Assembly: GCF_000746275.1 (NCBI RefSeq)
Contig: NZ_JQKX01000026.1
Span: 1-64,000 of the forward strand
From: Thermopetrobacter sp. TC1
GTDB taxonomy: Bacteria > Pseudomonadota > Alphaproteobacteria > Rhizobiales > Aestuariivirgaceae
Direction: 5' to 3'
Length of the DNA stretch: 64,000 nucleotides
Both the position numbers and the translations under genes were made by a program. The first letter of the stretch is position 1; each line of letters starts with the position of its first letter. Below the pieces are notes generated by a model. That model did not search any database. It saw nothing but the letters and a program-made list of their open reading frames with translations, and was not told the origin of the DNA. This document shows, one piece after another, positions 27,038-35,459 of this stretch.

Positions 27038-27718
27038 ATGAGCTTCCCCATTGAGGCGGGTATGGAGGATGCGGGCCTGGATGCCATGAACGAGGCACCT
27101 TCATCTTGCGGACCGAACAAAGAGGCGGCTGCCGGGCCGGCGCCGGACGCAGCGAGCGGTTCCCGCGCCCGTTTTGGCGAGATACTGGGCGCGTTTCTCT
27201 GGGGTTTTGCCGAGGCCACCTTCTTTTTCATCGTGCCTGATGTGCTGCTCTCCTTCATCGCCGTGCGGCGGGGCCTGCGCGTGGCGCTGAAGGGGGTGGG
27301 AGCTGCTCTCATCGGCGCGGTGCTGGGCGGCCTGCTCATGTATTCCTGGGGCGCGGGCGCGAAGCTGAAGGTGATCGTGCCGTTTCTGGACGTGATTCCC
27401 GCCATCTCCCGCACCATGATCCTTGAGACCCTGGCCGCGCTTGAGAAAAATGGCGCCAGCACCCTGTTCATCGCCGCATTCACCGGCGTGCCCTACAAGA
27501 TTCCGGCGGCGCTGGCGCCGCATGCGGGGCTGTCGCTTTCTGTCTTTCTTGTCACGTCGGTTCTGGCGCGGGGATTGCGCTTTGTCTTGTCCGCCTTTCT
27601 AGCCGCCGGCATCGCCGCGCTCTGGCGCCGCACATTCCGTACGCTTTCTCCCTTATGGGCCTGGGCCGGTTTTTGGGCTGTGTTCTACACGCTGTGGTTC
27701 CTGCTGATGCCGTCGTGA
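27038..27718 (+). CDS. Membrane protein of the YqaA/VTT type, function unknown
   Basis: About 226 aa. After a hydrophilic N-terminal 45 residues there are roughly five hydrophobic segments, including ILGAFLWGFAEATFFFIVPDVLLSF and VGAALIGAVLGGLLMYSW. The segments GAFLWGFAEATFFFIVPDVLL and TLFIAAFTGVPYKIPAALAPHAGLSL resemble the half-loop pattern of DedA/YqaA-like proteins, some of which act as lipid scramblases or flippases. It lies 12 nt after the acyltransferase on the same strand and may belong to that lipid cluster. ATG 27038 is used; ATG 27062 is an alternative. I cannot assign a substrate. Confidence 0.65.
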   Translation: MSFPIEAGMEDAGLDAMNEAPSSCGPNKEAAAGPAPDAASGSRARFGEILGAFLWGFAEATFFFIVPDVLLSFIAVRRGLRVALKGVGAALIGAVLGGLLMYSWGAGAKLKVIVPFLDVIPAISRTMILETLAALEKNGASTLFIAAFTGVPYKIPAALAPHAGLSLSVFLVTSVLARGLRFVLSAFLAAGIAALWRRTFRTLSPLWAWAGFWAVFYTLWFLLMPS

Positions 27719-27930
27719 AAACGGCGCCAAAATCCAGTGAACGCCCCGGCTTGCAGACCTGCGCGATACCGCGCGCTTCTGGTGTTGACTTCCTGCTTGT
27801 ACATCTATTAATAGAACTTTTCTATAAATGGGTGCGGGTATGCGCGATTCTGCGCTTTTGCGTGCAACACCTTCATGCCACGGGCTTTTTCGCCGCATGC
27901 CTGCCAGATGGCACGACGTCAGGAGGGGGG

Positions 27931-28737
27931 ATGACGATCATGATCATGCGGGGCGGCTTTGCCATCACGATTTTCGCCTGCGCTTTCGCGCTCAGCGGTT
28001 GTGGCGGCGGTGGATCGATAATTGAAATTGATTATCGAAATCACGAATTGAAAGGGGAAGCAAAAGGCTGGGGTTTTACTGAGGAAGCAGGAGCGCAGGG
28101 CAAAGCAGGCTATTTCAAACTTACGCGAGATTCTAATTATAATATGAAAAGCATAGAAATTGATGGACATGTATTTGATAAAAATTGTGATAAATATAAT
28201 TTGGAATCAAAATGTGAAGATTCAGAAGGAAATGTAGCCAGTGTTTATAGTCTTTATGATTATGATTATATAGTTACGGCGAATTGGGTGCCTAAAGGGA
28301 AAAGTTGGCCCAAAAAAGCTTATATAGGTGCTGATATTCCAAATATATCTCCATCAAATGTTAAAATTTCTGGCTCTTACAAAGGCAAAGCCGAGATCCT
28401 ATATGGCAATAAAAAAAGTAATCCTTCCTTCGCCATGGGTGATCTTAAGCTTAATATCAATAACAATAAAGTCAGCGGTACGGTGCAAAACTTCCGCAAG
28501 GATCCTTATGGAAGCAATCTCTCCTTGAGTGGGCGGTTTGACATCAACGGGTCTGTTTCCGGTAACAGGCTCAGCGCTTCGTTCGGTGGCAATCTGAACG
28601 GGGAAGAAATCGTGAGAAGCAAAAGCCGGATGGAAGGTGGCTTCTTCGGCCCAAAAGGCGAAGAAGTGGGCGGCGGTCTCTCCAGCGAAACCAAGAAAGG
28701 CACCCTCATTCGCGGCTTGTGGCACGCAAAGAAATGA
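27931..28737 (+). CDS. TbpB-like surface lipoprotein, likely Slam substrate
   Basis: 268 aa. MRGGFAITIFACAFALSGCGGGGS is a lipoprotein signal: lipobox LSGC, then a Gly-rich tract like that after the lipid cysteine of Neisseria TbpB. The middle is poorly conserved and rich in Tyr, Asn and Lys. The last 100 residues form a TbpB-type small barrel pattern: SFAMGDLKLNINNNKVSGTV, GRFDINGSVSGNRLSASFGG, and GGFFGPKGEEVGGGLSS, the signature loop of transferrin-binding-protein-like barrels. It should be displayed on the outer surface by the overlapping downstream gene. The first two thirds are strikingly AT-rich compared with the flanks, suggesting horizontal origin. AGGAGGGGGG directly precedes ATG 27931; ATGs at 27940 and 27946 are alternatives. 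Confidence 0.82.
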   Translation: MTIMIMRGGFAITIFACAFALSGCGGGGSIIEIDYRNHELKGEAKGWGFTEEAGAQGKAGYFKLTRDSNYNMKSIEIDGHVFDKNCDKYNLESKCEDSEGNVASVYSLYDYDYIVTANWVPKGKSWPKKAYIGADIPNISPSNVKISGSYKGKAEILYGNKKSNPSFAMGDLKLNINNNKVSGTVQNFRKDPYGSNLSLSGRFDINGSVSGNRLSASFGGNLNGEEIVRSKSRMEGGFFGPKGEEVGGGLSSETKKGTLIRGLWHAKK

Positions 28738-30155
28738 ATGCGCCAGAGCCTGACCACCGTCCGTATTCCGATTTACCGATCGCCAGCATATTATCATTCT
28801 GCAACATGTGCTTCATGAAATGCAGCAGGCAGAATGCCATTTATTTGGCTACTCACAAGGCGTTCGGCTGGCGCGCTCTCTTTGTAGATCTACTTGCCAT
28901 TGCTTTCTTTTTTGCCGTTTCTGCTGCCAAGGCGGATGAGAGCCGGTCCATCATCGAGCGATGCAAAAGGCTGCCGTCGCATCCGGATCGCATGGAATGT
29001 GTCTTCCGCCATGGCATGGCGGCCAAGCGCCAGCGCCGTTATCGCGCCGCCATTCGCCTGTTTCGCCACATGCTGGCGCAGGAGCCGGATTTGCCGCGCG
29101 TGCGGCTGGAGCTGGCGGAAAGCTATTTTCTCATCGGCAATGATGCGCAGGCCGAGCATCACTTTCGCTATGCCCTTGGCAATGGCCTGCCGCGGCAGGT
29201 GGAGCAGAGGGTGCTTGCCTATCTCGACGCCATGCGTGAGCGCAAATTCTGGTCGGCCTCGCTGGACTTTTCCGTCATTCCGCAGAGCAACGTGAACCGG
29301 GCCACGAAGAAACGCGTGATCGTTCTGGGCGGCATTCCCTGGACGCTGGATGCGGAATCACGCAAACAATCCGGCCTGCGTGTGAATGCAAGCGGGGATT
29401 TCACCGCCCGCCCCTATCTGGCCGAAAATCTGCGCGGCCATGTGCGCCTCACGCCTTCCGTTTCCGCCACCACGGACGGGAAATTCCGCATTTCGCGGCT
29501 GAATGTGGAGGATCTTTCCTTTGCCAGCTGGACGCTGACCCTGAACGGCGAGCTGGGGCTCGTGTTTCTCGCCGATCTGCAGGAAGTCTCCGCCGGCGTG
29601 GCTCTTGGCCACACCTGGAGCGAGGGCGAGAGCTATCTGTGGACCTACGGCGGATGGCTGCGCATGCAGCGGGAGCTGGGTCCGCGCACGCTGGGATATG
29701 TCTCGCTTGCGCTGGACCGGCTGGATTACGCCAGCACCTCCAGTTACGAGGACGGCTGGGAATGGCGCGTCAGTCCCGTGCTCCGCCAGCAGCTGAACGC
29801 CTGGCTTGCGGCAACCGTCTCCGCCTCCTTCACCTGGCATGCCATCAAGCCGAAGGACGAGGCCTATATCAGCGGCGGCATTGGCCTTGGCCTCGATGCC
29901 ATTCTGCCATACGACTTTTCTCTCTACACAGGCGTTAATCTTGATCGCACGCGCTATCAAAGAGCGGATGACGTCTTTGGCAAGCGGCGCAAGGACTGGA
30001 AAGTAACCGCAACGGTGCGCCTTACCTACGGCAAGTTCACCGCCTTCGACCTTGCGCCCTATATCCAGTATCAATACGAGCGCCGCAATTCCTCGATCTC
30101 CTTCTATGATTACGACAATCATTCCGTGAACATCGGCCTGACCAAGCAGTTCTGA
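28734..30155 (+). CDS. Slam-type surface lipoprotein assembly modifier (TPR + DUF560 barrel)
   Basis: 473 aa from the ATG at 28734, which overlaps the lipoprotein stop in an ATGA; a shorter start near 28806-28815 (MCFMKC...) would place the signal peptide (ALFVDLLAIAFFFAVSAAKADE) closer to the N-terminus. Residues about 85-165 hold TPR-like helices (RYRAAIRLFRHMLAQEPDLPRVRLELAESYFLIGND). The rest is a DUF560-type 14-strand barrel, starting FWSASLDFSVIPQSNVNRATKK and ending in a C-terminal aromatic, NIGLTKQF. Slam proteins move lipoproteins such as TbpB across the outer membrane (also called type XI secretion). The pairing with a TbpB-like lipoprotein makes the call strong. No TonB-dependent receptor lies beside it. 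Confidence 0.87.
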   Translation: MNAPEPDHRPYSDLPIASILSFCNMCFMKCSRQNAIYLATHKAFGWRALFVDLLAIAFFFAVSAAKADESRSIIERCKRLPSHPDRMECVFRHGMAAKRQRRYRAAIRLFRHMLAQEPDLPRVRLELAESYFLIGNDAQAEHHFRYALGNGLPRQVEQRVLAYLDAMRERKFWSASLDFSVIPQSNVNRATKKRVIVLGGIPWTLDAESRKQSGLRVNASGDFTARPYLAENLRGHVRLTPSVSATTDGKFRISRLNVEDLSFASWTLTLNGELGLVFLADLQEVSAGVALGHTWSEGESYLWTYGGWLRMQRELGPRTLGYVSLALDRLDYASTSSYEDGWEWRVSPVLRQQLNAWLAATVSASFTWHAIKPKDEAYISGGIGLGLDAILPYDFSLYTGVNLDRTRYQRADDVFGKRRKDWKVTATVRLTYGKFTAFDLAPYIQYQYERRNSSISFYDYDNHSVNIGLTKQF

Positions 30156-30372
30156 AAACCTGCTGCCTTGGGGGCGATGCCCTTTCCTTCGATCAGGCCA
30201 GCGGGACGCCGGAGCGGCATTCATTCTGAACGGTCATCGACAAAGGCAGGCATTGACCTTCCGGCGCGGGCGTGAAACACTGCCGGAGCCTTGCAAGCGA
30301 CTCGCATTTTCAGTTTGAATACACACATCTGCAAACCCGAATGAGAAACCATCAGGCAGGGAGGAGACGGTC

Positions 30373-30858
30373 ATGACCATCGAGAAAGGGCAGCGCATTC
30401 CGCAGGCGACGGTGTTCGTCATGGGCGAGGCGGGGCCGGAGCCTGTGAACACCGAAGACTTCTTCAAGGGGCGCAAGGTGGTGCTCTTTGCCATTCCCGG
30501 CGCGTTCACGCCCACCTGTCAGGCACAGCACATTCCTTCCTATGTCAGCAACGCCGAGGCCCTGAAGGAAAAGGGCGCGGATGCCGTTGTGTGCATGGCG
30601 GTGAACGATCCCTTCGTGCTGGCAGCACAGGCCCAGGCCACAGGCGCGGATGGCAAGATCGACTTTCTTTCCGACGGCAATGCCGAATTCACCCGGGCCA
30701 TGGGGCTGGAGCTGGACGGATCGGGCATTGGCCTAGGCACGCGCTCGCTGCGTTTCGCCATGATCGTGGATGACGGCGTGGTGCAGGAGATCTTCATCGA
30801 GCCCGATCCCGGCAAGATGACGGTGTCGTCCGCGGAAAACGTCCTTGAGCACATGTGA
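30373..30858 (+). CDS. Peroxiredoxin, Prx5-type (redoxin family)
   Basis: 161 aa, normal length. The peroxidatic cysteine is in PGAFTPTCQAQHIPSY near residue 49, with the conserved Thr and Pro of the PxxxT/SxxC motif. VVCMAVNDPFVLAAQAQATGAD and EFTRAMGLELDGSGIGLGTRSLRFAMIVDDG are typical of the Prx5 group, which reduces hydroperoxides with glutathione, glutaredoxin or thioredoxin. The start at 30373 has GGGAGGAGAC upstream. It is a single gene with no obvious partner. Confidence 0.93.
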   Translation: MTIEKGQRIPQATVFVMGEAGPEPVNTEDFFKGRKVVLFAIPGAFTPTCQAQHIPSYVSNAEALKEKGADAVVCMAVNDPFVLAAQAQATGADGKIDFLSDGNAEFTRAMGLELDGSGIGLGTRSLRFAMIVDDGVVQEIFIEPDPGKMTVSSAENVLEHM

Positions 30859-30969
30859 TGCCCGGTCTCTCGAGCTCGGAGCGCTCCTAAGGCATGTCCG
30901 TCAAGTTTCCGGCGATGATTGTGCCGGCGGTTTGCCAGGTAAGCTGATGTGCAAAAACGGCGCCTTGCG

Positions 30970-31656
30970 TTACAGCTCAAGGAGAGCGTGCACCCGTTCC
31001 CGCACGAAGGGGAGGACTTCGGCCTCGAAGAAGGGATTGCGCTTCAGCCAGGCGTTGTTGCGCCAGCTTGGGTGCGGCATGGGAATGACGGGCGGAGCAA
31101 GGGTCAGCCCTTCCCGCCAGTGACGGACGGTTTCGGTCAGCGTGCGGCGGCACAAAGGGCCCAGGTGCCAGCGCTGGGCATATTGGCCGATGGCCAGGAT
31201 GAGCGCGATATTGGGAAGGGCTGCCATGATGCGCGTGCGCCAGGCGGGGGCGCATTCCGGCCGTGGTGGCAGGTCGGCCCCGCGCTCGTTCTGACCGGGA
31301 AAGCACAGGCCCATGGGCACGATGGCGATGCGGCGGGCGTCATAGAAAATCTCCGGGCCGATGCCCAGCCAGGCGCGCAGGCGATCGCCCGAAGGATCGG
31401 TGAACGGCCGGCCGGAGGCATGCACGCGCGTGCCCGGCGCCTGCCCGGCAATGAGCAGACGGGCGGTTGGCGAGACCTGCAGGACGGGCCGCGGCGCATG
31501 CGGCAGGGCGGCGCCTTGCGGGCGGCGGCGGCAGATGTCGCAGGCGCGGATCTCTTCAAGCAGCGCGTCCAGATCTTCCGGCTGCTGCCGTTTCACGTCC
31601 TGCGGGGCGGGAGATTTCACGTCCCGGTCATTCATGGTCAGCATATGCCGTTTCAA
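30970..31656 (-). CDS. Uracil-DNA glycosylase family protein
   Basis: 228 aa. Matches the UDG-like superfamily proteins common in Alphaproteobacteria. CDICRRRPQGAALPHAPRP lies at the N-terminus. ARLLIAGQAPGTRVHASGRPF, with GxAPGxx as the first catalytic-site motif, and DPSGDRLRAWLGIG lie near residue 70-100. The C-terminal motif is VIPMPHPSWRNNAWLKRNPFFE. Such enzymes remove uracil or related bases, but this subgroup has few characterised members and lacks the full four-cysteine iron-sulfur set of family 4/5. Its start overlaps the stop of the GST gene by 4 nt, so the two are co-translated. Confidence 0.83.
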   Translation of the reverse strand: MKRHMLTMNDRDVKSPAPQDVKRQQPEDLDALLEEIRACDICRRRPQGAALPHAPRPVLQVSPTARLLIAGQAPGTRVHASGRPFTDPSGDRLRAWLGIGPEIFYDARRIAIVPMGLCFPGQNERGADLPPRPECAPAWRTRIMAALPNIALILAIGQYAQRWHLGPLCRRTLTETVRHWREGLTLAPPVIPMPHPSWRNNAWLKRNPFFEAEVLPFVRERVHALLEL

Positions 31657-32285
31657 GCCTTTTTCGGCGGCCAGGCGCTCATGGCCGGTCGCGCCTTCAT
31701 GCGTGTCAGCCAGTCAGACAGGGCCTTGCGCCCTTCCGTGGGATTGATCCGCAACACGCGCATGAAGCGCAAAGCGACATAAAGCGTGATATCGGCAATG
31801 GAAAAATCATCCCCGGCCAGCCAGGGCACATCGGCAAGCCGTGCCTCCATGATATCCAGCGCCTGCATCACACGGTCGCGATTCACCGCGCCCCATTCGG
31901 GAATTTGCGGCCTTTCCAGCTTCTGCATGGCCGGATGCGTGTGCCGGAAAAGATGAAAGAAGGGCATGAGCACCTGAAACTCCGCGTGGCGGTTCCACAT
32001 CTCCACCAGTGCCTGCCGCCTGGCATCATCGCCGCCGAACAGGGGCGGATCGGGCTTTAATGCCTCGAAATAGCGGCAGATGGCCATGGTCTCGGCAATG
32101 CAGGTGCCATCATCCAGCTCCAGCACCGGCACGAGGGCGAAGGGATTGCGGGCAAGGAATTCGGGGCGCTTGTGCTCCTCTGCATTGAGATCGAGCGGCA
32201 CGGAGGACACATCGATGCCCTTTTCGGCGAGAAACAGGCGCACCCGCCCCGGGCTTGGCGCACGCGGATCCTCATACAGTCGCAT
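31653..32285 (-). CDS. Glutathione S-transferase family protein
   Basis: 210 aa. The N-terminal thioredoxin-like domain begins MRLYEDPRAPSPGRVRLFLAEKGIDV, and VPVLELDDGTCIAETMAICRYFE carries the glutathione-binding Pro and Glu/Thr. The all-helical C-terminal domain has WLAGDDFSIADITLYVALRFM. The active-site residue is probably the Ser in PSPGRVR. It likely conjugates glutathione to electrophiles; the substrate is unknown. It is followed by the UDG-like gene with a 4-nt overlap. Confidence 0.92.
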   Translation of the reverse strand: MRLYEDPRAPSPGRVRLFLAEKGIDVSSVPLDLNAEEHKRPEFLARNPFALVPVLELDDGTCIAETMAICRYFEALKPDPPLFGGDDARRQALVEMWNRHAEFQVLMPFFHLFRHTHPAMQKLERPQIPEWGAVNRDRVMQALDIMEARLADVPWLAGDDFSIADITLYVALRFMRVLRINPTEGRKALSDWLTRMKARPAMSAWPPKKA

Positions 32286-32480
32286 CGGCGGAACACTCCT
32301 TCATGATCTTGCCCATCCTTCGGTCTGTCACCTTTTCCCTGCCGATTAAAGGAGATTTTACCAGGTCGAAGAAGCGGCTCTTAAGAGTTTTGCACTAACT
32401 TGGCCTTCCGAAAAGGCGCCCGAAAAGAAGCGCCAGAAAGACCGGGGCAGGACGACAGAGCTGGAAGGGAGCCGATCAGC

Positions 32481-34091
32481 GTGGGTTACATCGATCTCAA
32501 GGGATCCTCGGCACGGCTGTTGAAGACTACGGCCGCCACTGCATCGGACGCGCATGGCGGTGCGCATCTGGCCATGCGCGTTGAAAAGGACGCATCCGGT
32601 GCGGACGTGGCATCGGCAAAACGGCAAGGCGAGGAAACGCTGCTGCTCATCTTCGTGCGCAATCAGCTGCGGGTGGCGCTGGCGCTGCCCTTGATCGCGC
32701 TTCTGTTTTCGCTCGCCAATCTCTCCTGGAGCAATGTCTGGGCGGTGTTCACCTGGCTGGTTCTGGTGCTGATCGCGCAGGGCATTCAGGTGATCGTCTG
32801 TCATGCCTATGAAATTCACAGCCGCGGTAAACGCACGCGCTTTTCCCGCATCTTGCGCACGCAAACAGACTGGAACGGCCTGATCCTGGCCAGCGAGCTG
32901 CTTTATGCGCTCACCTGGGTGCTGCCGCTGTTCTCGCTGTGGGATGCAGGCAATACCCTGCAGCACATGTTCATGATCGCGGTGCTGATGGTGGTGGCGG
33001 CGGTGCGCATCCTCATCGCCTTCAGCTTTCTGCCCATCGTGCTGGCGGGCTCGGGCGTGATCACGCTGGCCATCGTGCTGCGCTGTCTGCTGGCGGGCGA
33101 GATGTTCTATATCTGGCTTGCCGCCATCGTGCTGATCACCGAGATCTTCTTCATCCAGCTCTCACGCCGTCTGCAGGAAACGGCGCAGGAAATGCTCATG
33201 CTGAAAGCGGAGCGCGAAGGGCTGATCGACAAGCTGGCGGCGGCGCGCGACCGGGCGGAAGAGGCGCGCCGGCGGGCGGAGCGGGCCAATCGCGCCAAGT
33301 CCATGTTCCTTGCCAACATGAGCCATGAGCTGCGCACGCCGCTCAATGCCATCATGGGCTTTTCCGAAATCATCGAGAAAGAGCTGTTCGGCCCGGTCAA
33401 CGTACCGCAATACCGCGACTATGCCCATGACATCCGCGAATCCGGCCAGTATCTCTTGAGCCTGATCAACGACATTCTCGATCTTTCCCGCATCGAGGCC
33501 GGGCGCTTCGAGCTGCGCGAGGAGGCGGTGAACCTGGCGCGTCAGGTGGAGGAATGCATCCGCCTTGTCGCTTTTCGGGCCACGGAGCGGGGCCTGAAGA
33601 TCACCACCGATATTCCGCAAGACCTGCCGGCGCTGAAGGCCGATCCGCGGGCGCTTCGCCAGATTCTGCTCAACCTGCTTTCCAATGCCGTGAAGTTCAC
33701 GGATCGCGGCGGACGCATCAGCGTGCGGGCACGGCGGGCGCAAGGGGGCGGCCTGTGCATCAGCGTGATTGACAATGGCATCGGCATCGATCCGGCCGAG
33801 CTTGCGGATGTGCAACAGGCTTTCGCACGCGGAAAGAATGCCCTTGACGGCGCCGTGGAAGGTGCGGGACTCGGGCTGGCCATCGTCCATGGGCTGGCGC
33901 GGCTGCATGGGGCGAGCGTGCATTTCGACAGCCGCCGTGATGAGGGCACTACGGTGCATGTCATCTTTCCGCCCGAGCGCGTGGCCGAGGATGAAACCGA
34001 TCTGGGGCTGGAGGCCTTCCTCGATCCGGAAGAGACAATCGATGACAACTGCAAGCGGCTGCTGGATGCGCTGGATGCACGCCCGGCCTGA
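32481..34091 (+). CDS. Membrane-bound sensor histidine kinase
   Basis: About 536 aa. A GTG at 32481 has GGAAGGGA 10 nt upstream; a TTG at 32400 is an alternative. Six hydrophobic segments lie between about residues 60 and 215 (for example VALALPLIALLFSLANLSW and MFYIWLAAIVLITEIFFIQL), with no large periplasmic domain. A coiled coil of about 60 residues follows. The HisKA domain has the phosphorylated His in SHELRTPLNAIMGFSEIIEKE, and the ATPase has the N box LLNLLSNAVKFTD, G1 DNGIGI and G2 GAGLGLAIVHGLARLH. No response regulator is adjacent, so it is an orphan. It resembles PleC/DivJ-type HisKA kinases only in the kinase core; the signal is unknown. Confidence 0.9.
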   Translation: MGYIDLKGSSARLLKTTAATASDAHGGAHLAMRVEKDASGADVASAKRQGEETLLLIFVRNQLRVALALPLIALLFSLANLSWSNVWAVFTWLVLVLIAQGIQVIVCHAYEIHSRGKRTRFSRILRTQTDWNGLILASELLYALTWVLPLFSLWDAGNTLQHMFMIAVLMVVAAVRILIAFSFLPIVLAGSGVITLAIVLRCLLAGEMFYIWLAAIVLITEIFFIQLSRRLQETAQEMLMLKAEREGLIDKLAAARDRAEEARRRAERANRAKSMFLANMSHELRTPLNAIMGFSEIIEKELFGPVNVPQYRDYAHDIRESGQYLLSLINDILDLSRIEAGRFELREEAVNLARQVEECIRLVAFRATERGLKITTDIPQDLPALKADPRALRQILLNLLSNAVKFTDRGGRISVRARRAQGGGLCISVIDNGIGIDPAELADVQQAFARGKNALDGAVEGAGLGLAIVHGLARLHGASVHFDSRRDEGTTVHVIFPPERVAEDETDLGLEAFLDPEETIDDNCKRLLDALDARPA

Positions 34092-34171
34092 ACCAGCATC
34101 CGTTGAGACGTGTGGCGTTACCCGGCAGGAAAGACTTAAGCGTAAGATCTCTGAAGGAATGAAATAAAACG

Positions 34172-34270
34172 CCGGAACGGGATTTTATCCCGTTCCGGAA
34201 CGTTTCGGCGGGGTATGTTACCCCGCCATTCACGCTTTAGGCCGGAATTATACGACCTCTTCCGGCGGGG
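34172..34270. repeat. Repeat family B module
   Basis: CCGGAACGGGAT with its inverted arm, then GGCGGGG-TATGTTA-CCCCGCC, then a degenerate third part (GGCCGGAATTATACGACCTCTTCCGG). Same orientation as the 57822 copy. It occupies most of the space between the histidine kinase and dusA stop codons and could act as a bidirectional terminator-like structure. Confidence 0.75.
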
Positions 34271-34301
34271 TGTGACCACAAACGCAAAGGCGTTAGCGGA
34301 C

Positions 34302-35360
34302 TCATTCCGCGGCGGGGCGGCGGGCCAGGCGGTTTCTCACCTCATCGAGCGCCTGCTGCAAAACCTCGATGCCGGCGCCGGGGCGCGTGGCGTTTTCGCT
34401 GATGTGACGGCGATAGAGGCGTGCGCCGGGCAGGCCATGAAAAATGCCGAGCGTGTGCTTGACCATGGCATGCAGCGGCACACCGCGCGCAAGCATGCGC
34501 TTAACATAGGGCATGAAACGCTCCACCGCCTCAACCGGCGATGCCACCGGCGCCGGTTCATCGAACAGCTCCGGATCGACACCGGCGAGCACCCAGGGCG
34601 TCTGATAGGCGGCGCGCCCCATCATCACGCCGTCCACATGGCGGAGCTGCTCCTGACAGTCCGCCATGGTGGCGAGCTCGCCGTTGATGATAATCTCCAG
34701 ATCCGGGCGCCGCTGTTTGAGCCGGTGCACGCGCGCGCGGTTCAGCGGCGGCTTTGTGCGGTTGGCCTTGGGATCAAGCCCCTCAAGCCAGGCCTTGCGG
34801 GCATGAATGATGAAAGTGCGCACGCCGGCTTGGGCAACGATATCCACGAAGCGGTCAAGATCGGCATCGGCATCCATGTCATCCACGCCGATGCGGCATT
34901 TGACCGTCACCGGAACATCAACCGCCTGCATCATGGCCTCGGCGATGCGGGCGACGGTTTCAGGCTCCTTCATGAGCACGGCTCCGAAGCGCCCCTTCTG
35001 AACGCGATCGGACGGGCAGCCGACGTTGATGTTGATGGCATCATAACCAAAATCCGCGCAAATGCGGGCGGCCCTGGCCATCTTGCGCGGATCGGCGCCG
35101 CCCAGCTGCACCACCACGGGATGCTCCACCGGATCATATCCCAGCAGGCGCTCGCGGTCGCCATGAATGACGGCCTCGGCGGTGACCATCTCGGTATAGA
35201 GAATGGCGCGCCGGCTCAGGATACGGTGAAAAACGCGGCAATGCCGGTCTGTCCAGTCCATCATCGGCGCAACGGCGAAGGTTTTCGGAAAATGGCCGGC
35301 GCCGCTTTTCAGCCTGTCTGTCATCTTCGCCCAAGCATCCCGTATGTGCGCGTGCTGCAT
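34302..35360 (-). CDS. dusA: tRNA-dihydrouridine synthase A
   Basis: 352 aa. Reduces uridine at positions 20/20a in the tRNA D-loop using FMN and NADPH. Signatures: FAVAPMMDWTDRHCRVFHR (FMN phosphate region), VVQLGGADPRKMA, ININVGCPSDRVQKGRFGAVLM with the catalytic cysteine, VTVKCRIGVDD, FIIHARKAWLEGL, and VDGVMMGRAAYQTPW. The longer N-terminus MQHAHIRDAWAK is used because GAGGAAC precedes the ATG at 35360; MTDRLKSG at 35324 is possible. Monocistronic. Confidence 0.95.
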   Translation of the reverse strand: MQHAHIRDAWAKMTDRLKSGAGHFPKTFAVAPMMDWTDRHCRVFHRILSRRAILYTEMVTAEAVIHGDRERLLGYDPVEHPVVVQLGGADPRKMARAARICADFGYDAININVGCPSDRVQKGRFGAVLMKEPETVARIAEAMMQAVDVPVTVKCRIGVDDMDADADLDRFVDIVAQAGVRTFIIHARKAWLEGLDPKANRTKPPLNRARVHRLKQRRPDLEIIINGELATMADCQEQLRHVDGVMMGRAAYQTPWVLAGVDPELFDEPAPVASPVEAVERFMPYVKRMLARGVPLHAMVKHTLGIFHGLPGARLYRRHISENATRPGAGIEVLQQALDEVRNRLARRPAAE

Positions 35361-35459
35361 TATTATCGTTCCTCGCTTGAAGCATGCCGATGCCGGGCTG
35401 ACAAGGCGGCGCTGCCTTGCCTTTCCGGCAGACGGGCCTTGTGAAAAGCAGCGGGGCGA

